Assembly (NCBI GenBank): GCA_032209605.1 | Contig: JASFXZ010000045.1 | Span: 1,178,001-1,242,000 of the forward strand | DNA from: Mactromeris polynyma | Taxonomy: Eukaryota; Mollusca; Bivalvia; Venerida; Mactridae | Direction: 5' to 3' | DNA: 64,000 bases | Shown here: piece after piece, positions 24,056-32,600 of the stretch | How the letters are laid out: each line of letters starts with the position of its first letter | How positions within the stretch are numbered: the stretch's first letter is position 1 | Program-made: the position numbers and the translations under genes | The notes under the pieces: model-generated | Database searches by the model: none | What the model was told of the DNA's origin: nothing | What the model saw: only the letters and a program-made list of their open reading frames with translations

Positions 24056-24362
24056 AAAGTATTTCACCCTAATTCAGGATAGAGAGGGGGTTACTCACTT
24101 GTGTTGTAATCTCTTAAGGTACTATCTAAGGTACTGTAAGGTACCGGGTCTACGTAGGTGGAGACTTGTAGAACTTGGTTTACGTGATACGTCCGCACGG
24201 CATAGCTCCTAACGAATACTGCCAAGAACGTAAGATCTTGTGCACAGAGATTTGTCCTTGCCGCCAGGGTCGTTAGCCAATCGGAGCCGTTCCTTACGAT
24301 GACGCCTTGGGCCGCTTAGTTCTACCGAGACTAGGGCCGTTAACATATCGACGGTCACAACA
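24056..24362 (-). repeat. 3' LTR
   Basis: 307 bp. Read on the element's strand it begins TGTTGTGACCGTC and ends GAAATACTTT. It differs from the partner LTR at two A/G positions. Its left edge abuts the ATTCT duplication. Confidence 0.95.
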
Positions 24363-24373
24363 CTCTTCCCGTC
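24363..24373 (-). promoter_or_regulatory. polypurine tract
   Basis: GACGGGAAGAG on the element strand, touching the start of the 3' LTR. It would prime plus-strand synthesis. Confidence 0.75.
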
Positions 24374-24399
24374 TTTATTTGTTGAAGCGGGCCCTAGCG

Positions 24400-24650
24400 G
24401 ACGAATATCAGATTTGTATGACATCGTCCTTTTCCTTGCGGCCAGACGAGTGTAGCATTTGGACTACGTCGCCTTTACTGTAAGACAAGCATCAGATTTG
24501 CCTGATGTCGCCTTTCTCCTAGGCAGTGGGACGAATGTCATATTTGCGTGACATCGTCTTTCCCCTAGTCAGAAGTGATGAATATCAGAGTGGCGTGATA
24601 TCCCCTTCTCCATGATAGCCAGACGAATGTCAGATATGTAAGACATCGTC
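24400..24650 (-). repeat. six tandem 29-nt hairpins with compensatory changes
   Basis: Cores start at 24400, 24445, 24484, 24530, 24577 and 24622 (spacing 39-47). Each is a 5' arm like GACGAATGTCA, an 8-base AT-rich loop and a 3' arm like TGACATCGTC that pairs with it apart from one bulged base. Arms differ between units, yet many pairs are kept: T-A to C-G, G-C to A-T, C-G to A-T and A-T to G-C. The array sits between pol and the polypurine tract, so it lies in the element's 3' untranslated RNA. Confidence 0.85.
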
Positions 24651-24699
24651 CTTCTTCTCGACTTGGCCGCAAGGGCGATTATCCTTAGGGCCAAGTCTA

Positions 24700-24905
24700 A
24701 GAAACCAATCCTGACTGACTTTTGCAGCCAGTCCAAGACAAACTTCAGGTTTGGGTCAATGGCCTGAGCGTTCTTTATTTCCTCAGTGTCCAAGTCCCAA
24801 CAAGTTACCTTTTTGCTGAGGGTCGAGGCACCGACTCCACAAACCTTTACTGCATAGTCCCCATTTGCGGCGACTATGTCCAGGTATACTTCGGGATGCC
24901 CTTGG
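24700..24905 (-). pseudogene. pre-integrase linker of the Gypsy pol
   Basis: Back in the RT frame: HPEVYLDIVAANGDYAVKV and then LDTEEIKNAQAIDPNLKFVL-DWLQKS. The EEI-x-x-AQ-x-x-DP-x-L pattern normally lies between RNase H and the HHCC domain of integrase. The integrase itself is gone; the sequence passes straight into the hairpin array. Confidence 0.72.
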
Positions 24906-25024
24906 TCCCGGTGACAGTGGGTACTCTGGAACTTTCCGTTGGACTGGAAACTGCTGCATCTTGGATATTTGTATCCAGATGAGGGTTCTCCCCAGTCTGT
25001 CGTGGGGTGTGGTCAAAGGTATAA

Positions 25025-25285
25025 TTGCGTCTGGTCGTCCTGTCAATCGCATAACAAGGGGGGATTGTCCCGTCATTGTTCCCTTGTGACAGGATTACAT
25101 CGTTGGCAGACAGGGCAAATTGTAGCCCGTCTGCCATGCCTTTTTGACATCTATGTAAATGACCACGTCGCAGGACGCCCTCATCCCGCTGGTAACCCCT
25201 TGCTTTCCAGAAATCCCCCAGCTCTAAGCTTGAGACCATACCTCTCGGCTTTATGTCTCAGCACTGCTGCTAAGGTGCGAGATAG
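25025..25285 (-). pseudogene. broken RNA 2'-phosphotransferase (Tpt1/KptA) domain
   Basis: N-block (about 25285-25207) in the RT frame: LSRTLAAVLRH with GLKLRAGGF. C-block (about 25190-25025) in other frames: SGMRASCDVVIYIDVKKA, then after a one-base loss near 25139 MADGLQFALSANDVILSQGN and DGTIPPCYA. Tpt1 removes the splice-junction 2'-phosphate from tRNA using NAD+. About half the domain between the blocks, including the catalytic His/Arg region, is deleted. The copy cannot be active. Confidence 0.82.
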
Positions 25286-25828
25286 GAAGTTCTGGTTCCT
25301 ATCTCGGGGTCTCTTGTTTGCCAACTTCGGTGGAGCTTCCTTGGCACCATCTGCAGATATACCCGCAGAGGCGCCGTCTCTACCAGTGGTGTCGACCGTC
25401 TTGCCATTGTTGCCTTTGACATGTCCTGTGGCTGAACCTCTCCTAGAGTCAGACCTATGGCCTGCATCACTCCATGACCCATCGGGAATGCGAGACTCAG
25501 ATAAAGCCAGCTCTCTTGGGGTTGCCCCGGTTCTTGTCTGACCTTCCTGATTCTCGCCTTGCATCTCGTGGTCACCCTGTGCCCTGCTACCACCTAGCCC
25601 ATGGTCCAGCAATTCTTTTTGTTGAACAACGCCCCCGGAAGCTAGATCTCCCACGGCCGTACCGTCCCAGATCCTAGCACAAGCCAGAGTTCTTGTGGTT
25701 TTACCACTTCTTGTCGTAGCTGTCCCTTGCGTTGCCAACGGAATTGCCTCGTCGACTTCCCGGGTGAAAGTCCCCCATCGACCGTCTGCTCTCTCGCAGT
25801 AACTACATCCACCACAGGGTAGATCTCC
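25181..25828 (-). pseudogene. Gypsy pol continuation: cysteine linker, low-complexity region and Tpt1 N-block
   Basis: Continues the RT/RNase H frame past the TGA. It starts GDLPCGGCSYCERADGRWGT, passes through about 120 residues rich in G, S, T, R and D, and ends with LSRTLAAVLRHKAERYGLKL then RAGGFLE. The last block matches the N-terminal winged-helix signature of Tpt1/KptA (LSxxLxxVLRHxxExxGLxL). That it shares the frame with RT argues that it was part of this polyprotein and not a later insertion. Confidence 0.8.
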
Positions 25829-26842
25829 TCATGGAACCCCAGCAATGTACTCTACACATTGCCCTTCGGGTTCTGGCTTTCTTGACATTGCGTCAGCATT
25901 GTCGTGCTTTAAGCCAGGTCTGTGCACCAGTTTCATGTTAAACTGTGACAGTTCTTCAATCCATCGCACCAGTTGCCCCTGTGGTTCTCGGAAGTTCAAC
26001 AACCATGTCAAGCTCGAATGGTCGGTTCGTACCGTGAATGGTCTGCCTAGCAAATAGTACCTGTACTGTAATGTGAACCGCACTATTGCCAGGAGCTCCT
26101 TCCTCGTGGTACAATATCTCCGCTGCTCCTTGGTGAGTGAGTAGCTACCGTAAGCTAATACCTTCTCCGACCCATCCTGGATTTGCACTAATTCTGCCCC
26201 TATGGCGAAATCAGATGCGTCTGTGTCCAGGATGAACTCACCCTCTTGTCTGGGAAGTGCCAACACAAGTGGGCTAGTGAGGGCCTGCTTAAGATAGTCA
26301 AAAGCCTCTTGTTCCCCACTTTCCCACTTAAACTTGTGTTTTCCCACTACTGCATACAGTGGTGCTGCTTGGAGGGAGAAGTTTTTTACGAAGCTTCTGT
26401 GGTAATTGGCAAGCCCCATGAACCTCTCTACCTCCTTGGAATTTTTGGGAACCGGCCAGTCTGACACCGTTTGTGTGTCGACTGCCGTCATGGCCAGTGT
26501 ATTTTTACTGACCTTTCTACCCAGAAATTCCACTTCGTCTTGGAAGAAAATGCACTTCTTGGGTTTTAACTTCAACCCATGTTCGCGGAAACGTTGTAAC
26601 GCCTCACCTAAGTTATTAAGGTGGGTGTCAAAATCTTTGCCCAATACCAAGATGTCGTCCAAAAATGCGAGCACCGTTTTCCAGGTGAACCCTCGCATTA
26701 CTAGGTTCATTACCCTGGCATATGTTGCCGGGGCATTACACAAACCAAAACCCATTTTGACGTGTTCATACAGCCCATAGTTTGTATGAAACGCTGTCTT
26801 GCAACGGTCCTCAGGCTTGACACCTACTTGCCAATAGGCTGA
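25829..26842 (-). pseudogene. Gypsy pol: partial reverse transcriptase and RNase H
   Basis: Enters RT in the middle at YWQVGVKPEDR, then has MGFGLCNAPATYARVMN, the active-site motif FLDDILVLG and the thumb/connection GLANYHRSFVKNFS. RNase H follows with FILDTDASDFAIGAELVQ, the RRYCTTRKELLAIV helix and VRTDHSSLTWLL, ending near DAMSRKPEPEG. The RT fingers and part of the palm (with the first catalytic Asp) are missing. An in-frame TGA at 25829-25831 interrupts it; the same frame continues beyond with LPCGGCSYCERADGRW, the usual cysteine linker. Confidence 0.93.
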
Positions 26843-27240
26843 ATTTTCCTATTGGGGGTAGTCTGGTGAATGGCTCTCACCTGTGCCCTTGGTGGCACAG
26901 GTCGCATGAAAGGTCTGGAAGACGCAGTGGAGGCTGGGCCATCCCCAGATTGGTTTTTCTTTAACCAATCTGCCACTTTCTCCTCCTTCGGCAGTTTCTG
27001 TTGAACGCTTTTCAACGTGCTGATTTCATGAAGGGCATTAGCAAGCAACTCTTTCATAAATTTGCTTGTAATGCGCCTCCATGGGGTCCTGTGGTGGGCG
27101 CTTTTGGTAGGGATGCCACCCTTTCCGACGAATCAGCCTCAGACTTCGCGTGGCTATACCCATCACTTCTCTCCTCAGACTCTGTTCGCCGAATTGCCGG
27201 TGACAGGCCTGGTGTCGAGAAATCTATCATCTCTACCATA
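26824..27240 (-). pseudogene. gag remnant of the Gypsy element
   Basis: Two overlapping frames. The upstream one starts at Met 27239 and stops at 27054. Another frame (27057-26824) continues with an alpha-helical stretch rich in K, E and L, then a basic Pro-rich tail (RPFMRPVPPRAQVRAIHQ). The switch of frame near 27060 shows an indel. No CCHC zinc knuckle is visible. It runs directly into mid-RT at about 26843, so gag's end and protease are deleted. Confidence 0.6.
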
Positions 27241-27737
27241 TGCTAGCAACAGCCTCCAGAATGAGCAGGTCAATTTTTGTGCCTGCATCCCTTATTCCAA
27301 CTATGTGTGCTGCTCCATCTGGTCCAATACCCAGAATGACCTGAAGCTCCTGTTCGTCACACCTGTTTACATATATGGGGAGGGACTGGACCATCGTATT
27401 ATTGATAAATAGAATAACAAATCAAAATACTGGTATTACTATATGGTATGATACTGATTCAAATGTAAATCAATAACTAAACTCAACTAATGAATGTGCC
27501 AGCTGATGATTCAATTGTAAATCACATAAATAACACAAACAAAATTTTGAAAGTCCAAATATTGATCCAATATGTAGTCAATATACACTCAACTTATTGC
27601 CGTTAGTGCACAAGTTGAGTTCACGGTAGTCACTGGTAGCACGTTAGCTTTTTAGAAAGCTTACCTCTTACTCTTCTTTCCGTCTCCACCCACTTCCGGT
27701 TTCTCCAAAATCCTAAAAAATGGGCCGGAGCTTTTCC

Positions 27738-27780
27738 AGTTTAGATCACTGGCCTTTGGATATACTAAGTGATCTAAACT
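27738..27780 (-). repeat. 13-bp inverted repeat in the element leader
   Basis: Perfect arms AGTTTAGATCACT and AGTGATCTAAACT with a 17-base loop, about 140 bases inside the 5' LTR. The position suits a packaging or dimerisation stem-loop, but this is inference. Confidence 0.75.
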
Positions 27781-27902
27781 AGACAGACAACAAATTAGGG
27801 CCAGCTAACAGAAGTTAAAGTGGCACTAAATAGCGTAAGAAAGGTCGCCCACGAAGTACAACGAATTTCGGATGTATCTTGTTTTGGAATGGGACGTTAC
27901 AA

Positions 27903-27916
27903 CACCGCTGCCACCA
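27903..27916 (-). promoter_or_regulatory. primer-binding site for tRNA-Leu
   Basis: On the element strand TGGTGGCAGCGGTG lies two bases after the 5' LTR. It is perfectly complementary over 14 nt to the 3' end (…CACCGCTGCCA plus CCA) of animal tRNA-Leu of the AAG/TAG type. It primes minus-strand DNA synthesis. Confidence 0.85.
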
Positions 27917-27918
27917 TT

Positions 27919-28225
27919 AAAGTATTTCACCCTAATTCAGGATAGAGAGGGGGTTACTCACTTGTGTTGTAATCTCTTAAGGTACTATCTAAGGTACTGT
28001 AAGGTACCGGGTCTACGTAGGTGGAGACTTGTAGAACTTGGTTTACGTGATACATCCGCACGGCATAGCTCCTAACGAATACTGCCAAGAACGTAAGATC
28101 TTGTGCACGGAGATTTGTCCTTGCCGCCAGGGTCGTTAGCCAATCGGAGCCGTTCCTTACGATGACGCCTTGGGCCGCTTAGTTCTACCGAGACTAGGGC
28201 CGTTAACATATCGACGGTCACAACA
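27919..28225 (-). repeat. 5' LTR
   Basis: Matches 24056-24362 with offset 3863. It should hold the element promoter and R region, which I cannot delimit. Its right edge abuts the second ATTCT. Confidence 0.95.
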
Positions 28226-28230
28226 ATTCT
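28226..28230. repeat. target-site duplication ATTCT (right copy)
   Basis: The partner of 24051-24055. It shows that the two LTRs belong to one insertion and that neither has recombined with another copy. Confidence 0.88.
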
Positions 28231-28752
28231 CTTGTATTCTTATTTCTTACTATCGCTATATCTCGTGTTCGCCAAAGGTAGATCTATGTATTTTACAGTG
28301 TTGATAAGTAATACGAGTCATCACACGTCAATCTTGTGTAAATTTATCCCGCTTTTCCAGCGTCCAAAGGCAAAGATGGAGAACTTTCGGTTTTTATGCC
28401 ATGACCATAGACTCATTATATTTTATAGAGCGTATTAGCAAATACTACATCGTTTTAAATATCAATACATGCATGCATAATTAAGGTATCCTGGATTATA
28501 ATTTCTGCTTTCATGCTTTTGTTAGTGCATTATTTATCCACGATCCTTACAGAGTGAGTGTACTGGTCAAAGATTGTAAACATTAAACATACATCCTAAC
28601 TATCATATTTATCCCCCTAACTGCCATTTTTGTTTTTCTTGTAGTCTCGCAAGTTTTTATGGCACATGACCCAAACCGTGGAAAAATAATGATGTGATCA
28701 CAGTTAGTGCGTAAAACCAAAAGACGAGTCAAAATGCGCCCAAAACATGTTA
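28231..28752. other. spacer between Gypsy element and MITE
   Basis: AT-rich with no supported gene or repeat structure. Short open frames show no similarity that I recognise. Confidence 0.5.
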
Positions 28753-28755
28753 TTA

Positions 28756-29115
28756 TGCACCAGTCAATTGTAACCACGGCCCCCCCCAGGTCTGGGAGGA
28801 TAGCGGGGGAAATGGGCCATGTTTTTACCTTCCAGGTGGCCCCGGAGTGCCGAGTGAATGCGATGATTTTGTTTTCGCGCCGAAAATAGCGGGGAATGTG
28901 CTGGGAAATATCCGTTCTATTAACGGGATTTGTCCGCGTTTTAGCCAAGCTTTTCCCGGAGTTTAATGAGATCTCGCGAGATTTTTAAAAAAGGATGTCC
29001 CCGGGGTGCGGGGGGATTTTACCAGCAGATTTTACCTGGGATTGGCTGGACCGAAAGTCAAAGTCCCTGCTATTCCCCGGAACTGGGGGGGCCATGGTTA
29101 CAATTGACTGGTGCA
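28756..29115. mobile_element. MITE with TTA duplication (PIF/Harbinger-like)
   Basis: A 360-bp GC-rich element. Ends are inverted repeats of about 30 bp starting TGCACCAGTCAATTGTAACC and running into a C-tract. TTA flanks it at 28753-28755 and 29116-29118, and a 3-bp TWA duplication is typical of PIF/Harbinger. It has no transposase. It lies upstream of the secreted-protein gene. Confidence 0.82.
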
Positions 29116-29118
29116 TTA

Positions 29119-29588
29119 CATACATTTTTACCTTCATCGTCTACTTTTACATGTTTTTTCTTAATACCAAATAAAATCCATCCAAATGTCCCTATTAAAC
29201 TCGTAACTTGGTGAAAAAAATGCCGAGATCGGCACGTCTGCAATGTTTATCCTTGATGTGTGTGTTAATTTTGTCGCTACTTGATGATGTCACACAGAAG
29301 GCGGAGTTAGGTTCTCAAATTGGCGGCAAGTAATTTTTCGTCGAGTCTGCTTTTTGACTGTTTTTGGTTTAACGCATTCTTAATATAGTCGCATCTCTTC
29401 ACCGATTGATTGAAATTGGATGTGAGTAATCGGCAAATACATTATTTTTACTGTATATCAACAATTCAAGTTCCGATTCGCAGACAAAGCTTAGGGAGGC
29501 GCTGATCGGGGTGTATAGAAGCAAACAGGGTATATTATGTTATTGCTTTATCCACCATTTTCAGTGAGTTGTGTATGTGTAACCTAGG
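29119..29588 (+). promoter_or_regulatory. putative promoter/5' UTR region of the secreted Cys-rich gene
   Basis: The region between the MITE and the first coding exon. It contains TGATGATGTCACACAG near 29280 (resembles a CRE half-site) and no clear TATA element in a convincing position. The transcription start cannot be placed from sequence alone. Confidence 0.3.
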
Positions 29589-29616
29589 ATGAAGTTAATA
29601 CTTGCTGTTATAAGTG
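29589..29616 (+). CDS. Cys-rich gene exon 1, start of signal peptide
   Basis: Encodes MKLILAVIS plus one base, followed by GTAATG. Joined to exon 2 it gives a typical signal peptide. The start rests on this junction. Confidence 0.7.
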
Positions 29617-32600
29617 GTAATGTATTTCTCCTTTTGTATTTTTAATGTACCGGTAATTATTAATATCATTATATTCTTTAATAATGTTTGTTGAAATTGT
29701 TTTATTATGGTAATCATTCAAGAAAGACGATACTTGATTTAGCAATTTAAAGTCATTAGTGGGAGGGTAGTCCTGTATCATTTTTTTTCGACAGTGTAAT
29801 GATTTGGAATTAAAAAAATTACACTTCTGAAGTTCTGTCTGAGCAATAACTGTAAAATTGCTAAAGGGGATGTAATGTAACTGGGATGTTGTGGTAAAAG
29901 GCAGTAAGAGAAAGTGCACCGTGTAAAAGTCAAAACTTGATGTTGAATAACTTTTGAAATGAATTTTTCAAGTTTTTGTCTGGGAAATACCTAATTTGAA
30001 ACCACAGGAGAGTATTTATAGGAAATTGTCATCATGACAATAGGAAAATAGGCTGTCGGGTGAAACACAATAACGGGGACATTTACAATTGGTCTTTGTT
30101 ATGTAAGCTCTTCAGCTGATTTACATACAGAAGGAAGTCAGTTTTCTGTTTTTAATATTTGACATTGAATCCTTTAACTTCACGCAAATTTTAAGATTCT
30201 ATCGTTTTTGAACGCCAGGGAGATAAGTGATCCAAAAATTGTCATTTTTAGACGTTATGCGATTGCGCTTCAAAATTTACATTATTTATACCTTTGAAAT
30301 CTTTTAAACTGTAAGTTGAATGTTCTTTTTCCATGTAATTATTTACAGATTATTTAATAACGATTAAATCGATTCCAACTTTTTGAAAATCAGAGCTTTG
30401 TTGCAACCCGTTTTGTAATCATTATTTCATCATAAAATAACTGGCAACCAGTCTACAATTGTAAAATGAGTCTTATTTTACAAGACTTCAAAGGAAAACT
30501 AGACCAATAAAGACATTTTTTTAAAGAACCCATTTTGTAATACCATTTTTTGAGACTCAACTCGTTTTGTAATAAAATTTCAAAGTTGACAGAAACGTTT
30601 TATTTCATCATGAATGAACTGGAAACCTGTCTTCTTATGTAAAATATGTCTTATTTCAGAACCTTGAAAAGGAAAATTTCTGCCAGAAAGACATCATGTT
30701 AAAGAACCCGTTTTGTAATACCATTTTTGAGACTGTATAAATGAAAATATGGTTACGGACACTACGAAAATGATGTAGTGTCCGTAACCATGATATTATA
30801 AATATTTCTATTTCACCAAAAATGTCTGAATTTCTAGATTCTATGATGTCTGCTTGGCTGTATCACCATTACAGTTTGATTAAAATTTAAAAAAAATGAT
30901 GAAAACAGTTAGCTGTTTAAAATATTTGAGCTGATAGTAATCCTTGACGTACTAATTTGAAACAGGAAAATCTTATTGTAAAACCCCCAGTTTGATATCA
31001 GTTTGTCATAAACTCAAAAGATGATTCTTTTGTAATGTAAGGTTAAGAAAATTCAACTTCGAAATTATTTTTATGATGTATACTAGCATGTAGATTTGTT
31101 AAAGATATGTACTTGACATTAGTATATGACATTTTATAAAATACACTTAAAAAGTAAATTTTGTGAAGGTAAATTATGCTTTATTTTTGTTTTATCTACA
31201 ATTCAGGTACGGTAATGGGTAATGTTAGAAAAACATACTTTTCATGAAATTCTGTATAAATGACTATCCTTTTATCCAAAAAAAGTATGTTATTTTTAGA
31301 AAATTGTTGGAAAAAGTAGCCAGTGTGTAGTGTCCGTAATTATCAGCATTTCTTTTTTTCTAATTATTAAACTAGTGTAATTCTAAGGATTTTCTTTTCA
31401 GAAATATTTTTTTTATCACTCCTTTAAGTGCATAGCACCTACTCTGTTTAGATATGTTTAAGGTTTTACTTCAGATTTGAAATGAAATACTTGGTCCCAT
31501 CCATGTCAACATGTCATGTATGTTTACATTGGAATTACCTTTAATTACATATATTTATTTACAATCCAGCGGCATTCTGTTGTTAAAAAAATGTAACATG
31601 AAAAAGAAAATACATAAATTTAATATGTTACCTATGAAAAGTTATTCATATTTAGTAAATTATAAAGCATAAGATCAATGTAGTGTCCGTAACTCAAATA
31701 ACTTACTGAGTTCATTTTAAATACCATATATATGTGTGTATAGTTTTGCAGAATGTAAAAGATATAACTTTTTTCTTGTGATTGTTTTTGGTTGGTATTT
31801 TGTTAATTAGTTGTATTGGAATTAAAATTGTGCTTAACACTTGTGATAGTACATTAAAGACATAAATTTCCAGAGGTTAATTTTACAAGTAGTGTCCGTA
31901 ACCAGCGCTTGCCTAACAAGATATGAATTAGAATATAAAACATTTCTCGTTGTTTTTTCCACTAACCAAATGAGTTTTACAAATTTCAAGCCTTACTTAT
32001 TCAGGATCACAATTTTTTTTCTATTGTGTTGACCTTTATTTTTGACCCCAAGTGTAACCTTACTGTTCCCTTTATTGTGTTTTACCCGAGTGTGTAAGAG
32101 CTATAACCTTACCTTGATTATAAGTTTTATAATTGTCCCCCTTTTATACTTCTGTTTCAGACTTTTGTCCTGAAAATTAATTGCATATGACTTAGTGTTG
32201 AAGTGAATGATAAAAAGCAATAATCTTACTGAATTACAGTAAATTGTGATATCTCATAATACTTGGCATTATAATTTATTTGCAGTGTTTTGCTGTGCTC
32301 AAGTTTCATTGATGCTTGAAGCAGGGAGTCTTTCAATCCTACACACACAATGTAAGTAATTACAGTGAGTGTATTGCTTTATCATAATTTTCATAAAAAA
32401 TATGAAAGACATAACTACTTTTACCTTTCAAACTTCTTCCTACCTTACCAGACTTTTGCTCTGTGTTATCTGTTAGTTGATTCATCAACATGCTGTGATG
32501 GGGCCATAGTAAAAATTTGTTTGGCATAAACCTGCCTACCCAAGAAAATGGCCCCTACTCAAACAGTATTTTGACAGGTCTAAGTAGGAAATTTGTTTTT

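Larger units (their letters stand above)
24056..28225 (-). mobile_element. Ty3/Gypsy-type LTR retrotransposon, internally deleted, with Tpt1-like insert
   Basis: A 4170-bp element in reverse orientation. LTRs of 307 bp (24056-24362 and 27919-28225) differ at two transitions. The 5-bp direct repeat ATTCT flanks it (24051-24055 and 28226-28230). Next to the 5' LTR is a tRNA-Leu primer-binding site, and next to the 3' LTR a purine tract. Reading leftwards: leader, gag fragments, C-terminal part of reverse transcriptase, RNase H, CGGC-type cysteine linker, Tpt1/KptA-like segment, pre-integrase linker, hairpin array, LTR. The protease, the N-terminal half of RT and the integrase core are absent, and frameshifts and a TGA break the frame. 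It is therefore non-autonomous. Young LTRs with a damaged interior imply that the damaged form was itself copied recently with help from another element. Confidence 0.93.

Noticed and set aside
24400..24650. CRISPR-like repeats
   Set aside because: The 29-nt cores vary and are separated by short related linkers, within a retrotransposon; they are covarying hairpins.
24939..25541. 200-codon open frame on the + strand
   Set aside because: It is the antisense shadow of the Gypsy pol region; the - strand encodes recognisable RT-linker and Tpt1 motifs.
25829..25831. Programmed stop readthrough between RNase H and the linker
   Set aside because: A single TGA in a copy with several other frameshifts and deletions is more simply a mutation.
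26406..26780. 124-codon + strand open frame
   Set aside because: Antisense of reverse transcriptase (FLDDILVLG lies on the other strand).
24056..28225. Complete autonomous retrotransposon or endogenous retrovirus
   Set aside because: No envelope, protease or integrase core is present and RT lacks its first half.
28583..28948. 121-codon - strand open frame
   Set aside because: It covers the GC-rich MITE, where stops are rare by composition, and has no recognisable motif.
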